From: an uncultured Pirellula sp.
GTDB lineage: Bacteria; Planctomycetota; Planctomycetia; Pirellulales; Pirellulaceae
DNA length: 8,425 nt
NCBI GenBank assembly: GCA_903892365.1
Contig: CAITIF010000278.1
Span: forward strand, 1 to 8,425
Direction: 5' to 3'
Position numbers and translations under genes: made by a program. Positions 1 through 6,397 of the stretch are shown here, in pieces; the first letter of the stretch is position 1; every line of letters starts with the position of its first letter. Below the pieces are notes generated by a model. It worked only from the letters and a program-made list of their open reading frames with translations. It had not been told where the DNA came from and did no database searches.

Positions 1-66
1 AACCGAGCAATCGCGTAAGACATCTTGCGCCGCGATCGTAACTCGGGGGCAACATTCAAGAGCCGT

Positions 67-1203
67 TTAGCCCGTCGTTTGGATCCAACCGCAACCCAGG
101 GCACGTGACCCTCGGAAGATTCCGGCGAGTTGACCCGGCGATACTCCAAACGAAGCCTCATGAAAGTCAACTCGGAATTCATCTTCCGAAAGACGTGTCA
201 CGTTAGCCGACTGAGGGCTGGAATTGTAACGGATTTGGACCTCTGCTTCGACCGATTCATTCATTGGGAAATCAGCCAAGAAGTTCGCTTCTTTGGCGAT
301 AAGCCAGCTTCGGCCAAGTTCCGAATGAGTACCGATGGTGACTCGTCTGCTTTTGGGATCGATCGCGGTCACAAAATAGGGAGATCCCATGGCCACGCGA
401 ATCCCTTTGCGCTGCCCGATCGTGAAGCCTTCGATCCCTTCGTGCTGCCCAACTACTTTTCCATCGCTGGTGATGATCTCCCCTGCTGTTGACACCGGCG
501 ACTTTTCGCGAATGAACTGGGCGTGCTTGCCGGAAGTCACGAAGCAAATTTCTTGACTGTCCTTTTTATCTGCAACTCGAAGTCCGATGTCCGCCGCCAT
601 TTGACGAATTTCCGATTTATGAAACCCTCCCACTGGCAGCATCATGCGACTCAATAGAGAGCGCTGAATTCCAGTCAGAACGTAGGCTTGGTCCTTCGAA
701 TCGTCTAAGCCGCGATGCAATTCAAATGGATTCTCAGGATCGTCCGATTCAACCATCCGAGCGTAATGGCCCGTCGCAACATGCGACGCTCCGACAGCAT
801 CCGCGTAGTCGAACAAGCGACCAAATTTGAGCCAATTGTTGCATTGGACGCATGGGTTAGGTGTCCTCCCTTGATGGTACTCGTCCACAAAGTAATCCAC
901 GATGCGCCGAAAGTCTTCTTCCAAATCCAATGCATAAAATGGGATGCCTAGCTTGTCGGCGACTCGACGAGCGTCCGCAGCATCGCTTGCACTGCAACAA
1001 CCTTGTTTATGATCGAGTCTCCCTTGCAGGATAGGCAGCAACGGATTGGGTTTTCCTGAATCCAGCTCACATGCGGCCGAAGACTTCTCGCCGTGCCGCA
1101 TGAACACTCCCACCACATCGTAATTTTGCTGTACCAATAAATGAGCCGCGACGCTGGAATCAACGCCACCGCTCATAGCAAGTACAATACGCCCTCGCGA
1201 CAT
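67..1203 (-). CDS. mnmA: tRNA-specific 2-thiouridylase MnmA
   Basis: MnmA activates U34 of the Lys, Glu and Gln tRNAs with ATP and replaces its C2 oxygen with sulfur, giving s2U34 in the cytoplasm. The 378-residue product is close to the usual family length (about 360-380). The N-terminal PP-loop ATPase motif SGGVDSS is at residues 11-17. The TPNPCVQCN segment is at 114-122, with C121 aligning to the catalytic Cys102 of E. coli. The second catalytic cysteine, C220, lies in SQEICF. GFTIGQRKG (259-267) and the C-terminal beta-barrel are intact, so the gene looks complete. Two oddities: E. coli has Asp where this protein has C118, giving a CxxC, and there is an extra Cys-containing stretch at about residues 39-67. 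The start is the ATG at 1201-1203, five codons before the PP-loop strand; no strong Shine-Dalgarno is visible. It is divergent from mutL. Family assignment is secure; cofactor type is inference. Confidence 0.97.
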   Translation of the reverse strand: MSRGRIVLAMSGGVDSSVAAHLLVQQNYDVVGVFMRHGEKSSAACELDSGKPNPLLPILQGRLDHKQGCCSASDAADARRVADKLGIPFYALDLEEDFRRIVDYFVDEYHQGRTPNPCVQCNNWLKFGRLFDYADAVGASHVATGHYARMVESDDPENPFELHRGLDDSKDQAYVLTGIQRSLLSRMMLPVGGFHKSEIRQMAADIGLRVADKKDSQEICFVTSGKHAQFIREKSPVSTAGEIITSDGKVVGQHEGIEGFTIGQRKGIRVAMGSPYFVTAIDPKSRRVTIGTHSELGRSWLIAKEANFLADFPMNESVEAEVQIRYNSSPQSANVTRLSEDEFRVDFHEASFGVSPGQLAGIFRGSRALGCGWIQTTG

Positions 1204-1307
1204 GGTGAATAGAACCTAGGTGTTGGATGCAAAAAGTAGATTTAGAAAACGCGGAAGCTTGACTTCAAGATTGCAAAAACAACCCTCGTTATACAACTAT
1301 ATCTCTG

Positions 1308-1330
1308 ATCGCCTGAACGAGCGAGGCGAT
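1308..1330. repeat. Inverted repeat ATCGCCT-N9-AGGCGAT
   Basis: Perfect 7-base arms at 1308-1314 and 1324-1330 flank a 9-base loop, with a possible extra G-U closing pair (1307/1331). It could form a stem-loop in an RNA from either strand, or be a protein-binding site between mnmA and mutL. There is no T-run after either arm, so it does not look like an intrinsic terminator. Function is unknown. Confidence 0.45.
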
Positions 1331-1353
1331 TTCGGGCCGCTTAGGTTCAAAAC

Positions 1354-1366
1354 GCACTAAAAGTGC
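1354..1366. repeat. Inverted repeat GCACT-AAA-AGTGC
   Basis: Perfect 5-base arms are separated by AAA, 112 bases upstream of the mutL start. The size suits a small operator or a short hairpin in a mutL leader. Dyads of this length occur by chance, so significance is uncertain. Confidence 0.35.
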
Positions 1367-1373
1367 TAGCATT

Positions 1374-1410
1374 GCCTCTTGTTGATCTTGATCGCTTCAC
1401 CAAAAGAGGC
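1374..1410. repeat. Inverted repeat GCCTCTT-N23-AAGAGGC
   Basis: Perfect 7-base arms at 1374-1380 and 1404-1410 enclose 23 bases that include a tandem TTGATC repeat (1382-1393). With the two upstream dyads it makes three perfect inverted repeats within about 100 bases ahead of mutL. It could be part of a folded 5' leader. No known RNA family was recognised. Confidence 0.35.
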
Positions 1411-1478
1411 TGTTGCGGTAATCTACAGATTCAAGCGACAAGGAATTCAGAAGTCACCCACCAGCAGCAGGCCGGACC

Positions 1479-3521
1479 ATGCCCACTATTCGTCAGTTAC
1501 CCATCGGTTTGGTCAACAAAATCGCTGCCGGTGAAGTTATCGAACGCCCAGCCAGCGTCGTGAAAGAGATGCTCGAAAACAGCATCGATGCTGGAGCGAC
1601 TCGTGTGGAACTGGCAGTCGAAGGGGGTGGCATCGAGCTGATTCGAATTAGCGACAATGGTTGTGGAATTTCGTCCGAACAACTGGAACTCGCGGTGGCT
1701 CCGCATGCCACCAGTAAATTGCAATCGAGCGACGATTTGTTTGATGTGAGAACGCTAGGTTTTCGGGGCGAAGCGTTGGCTTCTATTGCTGAGATCAGTC
1801 ACCTGACCATGCGAAGTCGAGTTGCCGAAAGCGACAGCGGTTTTGAGCTACTGGTGAAAGGGGGTGAGAAGGAACCCATTCGTCCTTGCTCTGGCCCTGT
1901 AGGCACCACGATCGAAGTACGGCATCTGTTCTTCAACACGCCGGTCCGCCGCAAGTTCATGAAGACATCGCAGACGGAAATGGGGCATGTTGTTGAAGCC
2001 TTTACCAGGATTGCATTGGCCTTCCCTCATGTGCATATGACTCTCTTGAACAACGATCGAACTCTGCATGATCTGCTACCCACAGAACGGTGGTCCGAGC
2101 GGATTCGAGCTTTCTTTGGAGACGAAGTAGCGGATTCGTTGATTGCCATCGACCAAAAGGACGAACGAGTTGCGATTCGTGGATATGTCTCAGACCCGTC
2201 CGTCTCCCGAGGCAACAATCGGATGCAGTATTTGTTCTTGAATGGTCGTTACATTCGCGATCGATCGTTGCAGCATGCGTTGGGCGAGGCCTACCGTGGC
2301 TTGCTGATGGTCGGTCGCATGCCCGTTTGCTTCCTGCATGTGGATGTAGACCCCAAAACGGTTGACGTGAACGTGCATCCAACCAAAGTCGAGGTACGGT
2401 TTGAAGATAGCGGTGCCATTTATAGCCGGCTGCTTCATAGCCTGCGAACCAAGTTCTTGAGCAGCGACATGGTAGCTCGAGTGCGTACACCATCCGCACC
2501 GGAACCCGCCTTTGCAGACGCGATGGCACCGTCAGTCACTTCGCATTCGGTATCCAGCAGTGCCGGCCTCTTAGACTGGGCCAAATCAAACAATATGGTG
2601 TCCATGGCGCCAGCCTCATTGGGAGGCTCCTTACCGGACTTTCGACCGTATCCAAGCAATGGGCTCTCCGGTATTGCAAACGCATTTCCCGTCGGTGGAG
2701 CTCCGCGAACAAGCGCCCGAATCGACGACCCTTTTTACTCGCCACCCGACTTGCACGGTAACACTGGACCAGTCGGAGTCTCCGGACGAATCGGCTCGTT
2801 TCAGGCCGCACCCAGTATGGCCTCACCTGGCCAAGCTCGCGTGGAGTCAGAGCAGTCTACCGATGTAGGCATCGAATTCAACGCACCGAGCGATCTTGAA
2901 TCTAGTTCCATTGGGCCGTACAGCAGAAGTAGCGAAATCGACGGAGCCGCGAAACTTGTGGGCTTCCAGATTCACAATCGTTACTTGGTCACTCAAGATG
3001 AGTCCGGGATGGTTTTGATTGACCAACATGCATTGCATGAGCGAATCCTTTACGAACAAATCAAAAACAAAGTGCTGTCGAAAACGATGGAGAAGCAGCC
3101 GCTGCTGGTTCCTGAAACGGTCACCCTATCGCCAAGCGAAGCCGCCGCAGCTATCGAGTCTAAGGAGATGCTCGCAGAGATCGGAATCGATGTAGAGCCA
3201 TTTGGTGGCGACACGGTTCTTGTTAGCTCGTACCCGGCCATGCTGGGAAAGATGGGCTGTGCGGAGATATTGCGAGAAGTGCTTGAGCCGCTTATGTCGG
3301 GTGGAAAAAAAGTGGACGCACGCAACTTGCTCGACGAACTGATGAACATGATGGCTTGCAAGGCAGCGGTCAAAGCAGGTGATAAGCTATCGCCCGATGA
3401 AATCACGTCGCTATTGCAGCAGCGCGAACACTATCAAGACACTCATCATTGTCCGCACGGCCGCCCCACCGCATTGTTCTTTTCACGAGAACAACTCGAT
3501 AAGATGTTCAAGCGAATTTAG
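1479..3521 (+). CDS. mutL: DNA mismatch repair protein MutL (endonuclease-type)
   Basis: MutL links MutS mismatch recognition to strand incision and excision. The 680-residue product has the N-terminal GHKL ATPase: E30 and N34 in the N-box, DNGCGI at 59-64, GFRGEAL at 94-100 and the lysine K303 in VHPTKVEVRF. A Ser/Pro/Gly-rich linker of low complexity spans about 332-485. The C-terminal dimerisation domain carries the nickase motif DQHA-x2-E-x4-E at 515-526, plus ACKAAVKA (626-633) and CPHGRP (658-663), the usual metal-site companions. QPLLVP at 540-545 resembles the sliding-clamp contact known in Bacillus MutL. These signs point to a MutH-independent, methylation-independent repair system. 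The ATG at 1479 gives the normal family N-terminus; no Shine-Dalgarno is evident. The gene is divergent from mnmA and converges on the CehA-like gene 33 bases downstream, where no terminator hairpin was seen. Confidence 0.98.
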   Translation: MPTIRQLPIGLVNKIAAGEVIERPASVVKEMLENSIDAGATRVELAVEGGGIELIRISDNGCGISSEQLELAVAPHATSKLQSSDDLFDVRTLGFRGEALASIAEISHLTMRSRVAESDSGFELLVKGGEKEPIRPCSGPVGTTIEVRHLFFNTPVRRKFMKTSQTEMGHVVEAFTRIALAFPHVHMTLLNNDRTLHDLLPTERWSERIRAFFGDEVADSLIAIDQKDERVAIRGYVSDPSVSRGNNRMQYLFLNGRYIRDRSLQHALGEAYRGLLMVGRMPVCFLHVDVDPKTVDVNVHPTKVEVRFEDSGAIYSRLLHSLRTKFLSSDMVARVRTPSAPEPAFADAMAPSVTSHSVSSSAGLLDWAKSNNMVSMAPASLGGSLPDFRPYPSNGLSGIANAFPVGGAPRTSARIDDPFYSPPDLHGNTGPVGVSGRIGSFQAAPSMASPGQARVESEQSTDVGIEFNAPSDLESSSIGPYSRSSEIDGAAKLVGFQIHNRYLVTQDESGMVLIDQHALHERILYEQIKNKVLSKTMEKQPLLVPETVTLSPSEAAAAIESKEMLAEIGIDVEPFGGDTVLVSSYPAMLGKMGCAEILREVLEPLMSGGKKVDARNLLDELMNMMACKAAVKAGDKLSPDEITSLLQQREHYQDTHHCPHGRPTALFFSREQLDKMFKRI

Positions 3522-3554
3522 GGGCTGCAAAGGAATCACCTAAGGTAAACAGAC

Positions 3555-5234
3555 TTAGTCGGCCGTGCAAGTTTCCAGCCGATCCGACCAAAAGCGCCTT
3601 GTTGATTCCAAAAATGGTTCCATGGATGCAGACTGTTCCTTGTCCTTTTTGATGGCGTCGATCGATCGCGACAACCAAGTCTCAAAGAATTCGACCGCCG
3701 CTTTCGACCTTCTTGGTTGGTTATCAAACTCGAAGTAAAAAGGGGCTGTTGTTGCGAGCCGATATCCTTGGTCATGGCCGGTGACAACTCGAACCACCAT
3801 CCACCCCGATTCCTCAATCTCGATGGCTGGAAACTCTCCCTTCTTATAGTGGTCTTCCAGCTTCGCGCTGTAAATGGTCTTACCATTGAAGACCACATCC
3901 AAGTAGTCGACAGGCTCACGAACGGTAAGCGACACCGCGATATCGACCGAGACGCTTTGGCCTCGGTAGCTTGCCAGTACACTGCCTGGCGGTTGTCCAT
4001 TGACCAGTGTTCTCAAAAGAGGACCGTTGGTAACAGTAGTACGGCCTTGCTGAATATTTTGCATCCAAGTGGTTGGTGTCGGAGGTTCCTCCGTAAAAAC
4101 ATAAACACGGTTGTAGCCAAGAATGGTATTGTTGGCATCAAAGCAGCTACCAGCGGTAGGTGCGATTCGGAAGCCAGCTTCCAACATTTGCCAGTACAAA
4201 AATTCCGATAAGCTTCCTAGACCACGCGCGTTGTTGAACCGAATATCGTCATCGGCCGGGATAGGGGCGAAAAGATCCAGAAAGGACCGTTCTTTACCTC
4301 GGACGATGGGGACTTTGCCCTCCAAAAATTTCCCAGCGTTGGATTTGGGAAAGGCGATCTTCACATCGGAGCCAGGTCGATTCCCTTCCGACAGGATTTG
4401 GACCGCGCGAACTTGATCCGTTGCAAGCAGGAACGGAGTATCCCGTTGCCACGAATTCATTAGTTCGATCCATGTACCATCTTCCTTGATTTTGCTCAGG
4501 TGCTGAAGGACCTGAGCCGTATCGGTTCTAGAAAGAAGTGATTCCAGCATAGGCGATACTTCTTCATCAGTTTGCTCGTTATCTTTATCCTGAGTAGAAA
4601 GATTGGTAAGGCGGGAAGGATCGAGATGAAGTAGGAATGCTCCATGTTGCCATTCGACTCGTTGGCTATTCAGGGTAAGTTGGAGCCCGATAGCTTCGAT
4701 GTCGGGGGTCTCGGGTGCGATAGATTTCTTGGGCTTAGTAACCTCCGATGTTGGTTCACTGGGAGCCACCGACATTGCCACGTCCAGCGCGTCGGCAGCT
4801 TGCCATCGCTTGAGAAGGGTTGGTAGCAACGTAGAAAGATGATCCCCGGAATACCAACCTTCCGCGTGCATATCGACCGACCGAGGAACCTCGACGGTTA
4901 CCATGTCCTTGGCTTTCGATTCAATCGTGAAGCCGCCTCGAATCACCTTGAACTCGGGGCCCCGTTCTACAAGAAACTCGTATTCTCCGTTCGGAAGCGA
5001 TAACGGAAATTTCTCTTCCGCCAGCCATTGTTCACCCGCTTGCAACAGCTTTCGCGGACGAACGACCTTTTTAGGTGATTTCGTAAAGGACATGCGGGCC
5101 GAGATGGGAGAGGAGCTATCGGAATCCGAAAGCTCCATTTCCACGGTTCCTTGACCGAACAAAGAAATGGGAAAGAAAAACAAAGGCAAGGAACTGAGCA
5201 GCAACCGGAGCGGGTAGACTAGGGTAGTCTTCAT
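3555..5234 (-). CDS. Secreted CehA/McbA-like PHP-fold protein with degenerate metal site
   Basis: The 559-residue product begins with a signal peptide (MKTT, then a hydrophobic run at about 8-26, likely cut near residues 27-29), so it should be exported. A beta-rich domain (about 45-118) precedes GWYSGD at 126-131, where active CehA/McbA-like PHP metallohydrolases continue with a D-x-H-x-H metal signature. Here it reads D131-H-L-S, so a metal histidine is missing. Other family landmarks recalled from planctomycete homologues are present: GAFLLH (198-203), NARGLG...YWQMLEAGFRI (335-357), GYNRVYV (373-379), TNGPLLR (402-408), and a C-terminal beta-domain with ESGWMVVR (475-482) and TAPFYFE (496-502). 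The start at 5234 was chosen because it places the signal peptide at the N-terminus; the frame stays open to 5600, antisense to the J-protein gene, but that extension is not credible. Substrate is unknown, and it may be a non-catalytic binding protein. Confidence 0.85.
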   Translation of the reverse strand: MKTTLVYPLRLLLSSLPLFFFPISLFGQGTVEMELSDSDSSSPISARMSFTKSPKKVVRPRKLLQAGEQWLAEEKFPLSLPNGEYEFLVERGPEFKVIRGGFTIESKAKDMVTVEVPRSVDMHAEGWYSGDHLSTLLPTLLKRWQAADALDVAMSVAPSEPTSEVTKPKKSIAPETPDIEAIGLQLTLNSQRVEWQHGAFLLHLDPSRLTNLSTQDKDNEQTDEEVSPMLESLLSRTDTAQVLQHLSKIKEDGTWIELMNSWQRDTPFLLATDQVRAVQILSEGNRPGSDVKIAFPKSNAGKFLEGKVPIVRGKERSFLDLFAPIPADDDIRFNNARGLGSLSEFLYWQMLEAGFRIAPTAGSCFDANNTILGYNRVYVFTEEPPTPTTWMQNIQQGRTTVTNGPLLRTLVNGQPPGSVLASYRGQSVSVDIAVSLTVREPVDYLDVVFNGKTIYSAKLEDHYKKGEFPAIEIEESGWMVVRVVTGHDQGYRLATTAPFYFEFDNQPRRSKAAVEFFETWLSRSIDAIKKDKEQSASMEPFLESTRRFWSDRLETCTAD

Positions 5235-5371
5235 GGTTGGAATCGAGCCTGTTTGCACTGGGGAAATCGTCGCAAAGCCGCTAAAATAGGGCGGAAGTCG
5301 GAGACGATTGAAGTTGTTCCACACTGGAACCGCAGTCGTCCATCGATAGAGTAATACGCACGGAAAGAACA
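5235..5371. promoter_or_regulatory. Divergent CehA-like/J-protein intergenic region
   Basis: This gap must contain the promoters of both flanking genes. TAAAAT at 5282-5287 resembles a rightward -10 box but has no matching -35 at 16-18 bases; its complement with flanking bases (TATTTT) could serve weakly leftward with TTCAAT 18 bases upstream. No CIRCE element (the HrcA operator often found at chaperone genes) is present. The clearest element is the palindrome at 5316-5330. GGAAAG at 5362-5367 lies just ahead of the J-protein ATG and may act as its ribosome binding site. Confidence 0.45.
5316..5330. promoter_or_regulatory. Palindrome GTTCCA-N3-TGGAAC, candidate operator
   Basis: Perfect 6-base arms (5316-5321 and 5325-5330) flank CAC. 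The centre lies about 48 bases upstream of the J-protein start and about 90 bases upstream of the divergent gene's start, a suitable place for a dimeric repressor or activator. No known regulator was matched to it; the operator role is inference. Confidence 0.4.
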
Positions 5372-6313
5372 ATGGCAATCGATTTTTACAAGGTATTGAA
5401 TGTAGAACGGACCGCTTCGCCCGAGGAAATTTCCAAGGCCTATCGGAAGCTCGCTCGAAAGTACCATCCTGATTTGAATCAGGAAGACAAAAATGCCAAA
5501 AAACGCTTTCAAGAAATTCAGCAAGCGTACGACTGCTTGAATGATCCCGAAAAACGGAAGAAGTTCGACCAGTTTGGATCGGACTACGAACAATATGCAA
5601 GTCGATCTCCTTTTTCAGGAGCTCATGCGGGCGGGCAGCCGGGTGGCGGGGCCGGTTTCGATTTTGGCGACATCTTTGGAAATGGTGGTGCTGGCGGTGC
5701 CGACTTTAGCGACATTTTTAGCCAGTTCGCAGGCGGCGGTGCAGGTGGAAGAACGCGTCGCGGTGCACCAGCCAAAGGCCGAGACATCTCCGCCGAGATA
5801 GCTGTTCCACTACGAACCATCATTCATGGCGGGGAAACTCAAATCCAACTCGATCGAGCCGGGAAACTGGAATCGCTGTCGGTACGCGTTCCCGCAGGAA
5901 TCGAACCAGGCAAAAAAATTCGTCTTCGAGGCCAAGGGGAACCAGGGCCCAATGGTAAGCCAGGCGACTTGTTCTTGAAGGTCAATGCAGAACCGAATCC
6001 AAACATCAAGATTGTTGGCCAGAATTTGGAGCTCCGATTGCCCATCAGTATCACCGAAGCCATCGAAGGAGCTCGTGTGGACGTCCCAACCCCTTCGGGC
6101 ACCGTCACCTTAACGATTCCTCGGATGAGCAACAGCGGCAAGAAGCTCCGGATCAAAGGGCAAGGCCTGAAGAAGTCCGACGGTACGGCTGGCGACATGA
6201 CCGTCGAATTGATGATCAAGCTCCCAGATACGCTCCCGGACGAACTCGCACGGCAAGCGAGCGAATGGTCGGCTGCTTACACCAGTGCACTACGAGACGG
6301 AATTCAGTTTTAG
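5372..6313 (+). CDS. cbpA: DnaJ/CbpA-type J-domain co-chaperone without zinc finger
   Basis: This class B Hsp40 stimulates the DnaK ATPase and delivers unfolded clients to it. The 313-residue product starts with a J domain (about 4-68) whose catalytic HPD is at 32-34, in KYHPDLN. A Gly/Phe-rich linker follows at about 78-128, with repeated DFGDIF and DFSDIF segments. The CxxCxGxG zinc repeats of classical DnaJ are absent. Two C-terminal client-binding beta-domains span about 137-285, with the family landmarks RVPAGIEPGKKIRLRGQG (172-189), PGDLFLKV (197-204) and LRIKGQG (259-265). Length and order match CbpA-like proteins of 300-330 residues. The ATG at 5372 is preceded by GGAAAG. The gene is divergent from the CehA-like gene and 84 bases ahead of larA on the same strand. 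CbpA in E. coli also binds DNA, which cannot be judged here; the symbol reflects architecture rather than proven orthology. Confidence 0.93.
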   Translation: MAIDFYKVLNVERTASPEEISKAYRKLARKYHPDLNQEDKNAKKRFQEIQQAYDCLNDPEKRKKFDQFGSDYEQYASRSPFSGAHAGGQPGGGAGFDFGDIFGNGGAGGADFSDIFSQFAGGGAGGRTRRGAPAKGRDISAEIAVPLRTIIHGGETQIQLDRAGKLESLSVRVPAGIEPGKKIRLRGQGEPGPNGKPGDLFLKVNAEPNPNIKIVGQNLELRLPISITEAIEGARVDVPTPSGTVTLTIPRMSNSGKKLRIKGQGLKKSDGTAGDMTVELMIKLPDTLPDELARQASEWSAAYTSALRDGIQF

Positions 6314-6397
6314 TGGAGTCGACCAAAGGACACTTGACGCAAGGGCTCCAAGACCTTCCAACGGACAGAATAGAAACCAAGGAACAGTAAGAATACT

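Larger units (their letters stand above)
1204..1478. promoter_or_regulatory. Divergent mnmA/mutL intergenic region
   Basis: This non-coding stretch must hold the 5' signals of both mnmA (leftward) and mutL (rightward). A weak sigma70-like candidate for mnmA reads leftward: TTGAAG (complement of 1263-1268) and TCTAAA (complement of 1241-1246), spaced 16 bases. Each box has only four matches to consensus. No convincing -35/-10 pair was found for mutL; TATACA (1290-1295) and TATATC (1298-1303) lack a well-spaced partner. The region also carries the short dyad CTTGA-CT-TCAAG at 1258-1269, overlapping the proposed mnmA -35, and three larger inverted repeats listed separately. AAGGA at 1440-1444 is too far from the mutL ATG to act as its ribosome binding site. 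No tRNA, known riboswitch or small gene was recognised. Confidence 0.5.

Noticed and set aside
1..66. Possible start of another minus-strand gene just downstream of mnmA (ATG at 53-55 or 21-23, or GTG at 102-104 overlapping the mnmA end); also a plus-strand frame open from the left edge to a stop at 68-70.
   Set aside because: Too short to judge, no ribosome binding site, and several frames are open by chance. Sequence beyond the left edge is needed.
1363..1563. A 66-codon plus-strand frame beginning with GTG and overlapping the mutL start in another frame.
   Set aside because: No ribosome binding site, no recognisable protein, and half of it lies over conserved mutL coding sequence.
2002..2529. 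A 175-codon minus-strand frame inside mutL.
   Set aside because: It is antisense to the conserved ATPase domain of mutL, and its Arg/His/Trp-rich translation resembles no known protein.
3522..3554. Possible shared terminator between the convergent mutL and CehA-like genes.
   Set aside because: Only very short dyads (around CACCTAAGGT and GACTTAGTC) are present, with no stable stem and no T-run.
5239..5256. Possible sigma54 promoter with GG near 5239 and TTTGC near 5252.
   Set aside because: The GG to GC spacing is 14 bases instead of the required 10.
5235..5600. 5' extension of the CehA-like reading frame across the divergent promoter and into the J-protein gene.
   Set aside because: It would bury the signal peptide about 120 residues inside the protein and run antisense to the conserved J domain. 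The ATG at 5234 is much better.
6314..6350. Inverted repeat TGGAG...CTCCA between the J-protein gene and larA as a terminator.
   Set aside because: The arms are only 5 bases with a loop of about 27 bases and no T-run; a stable terminator is unlikely.
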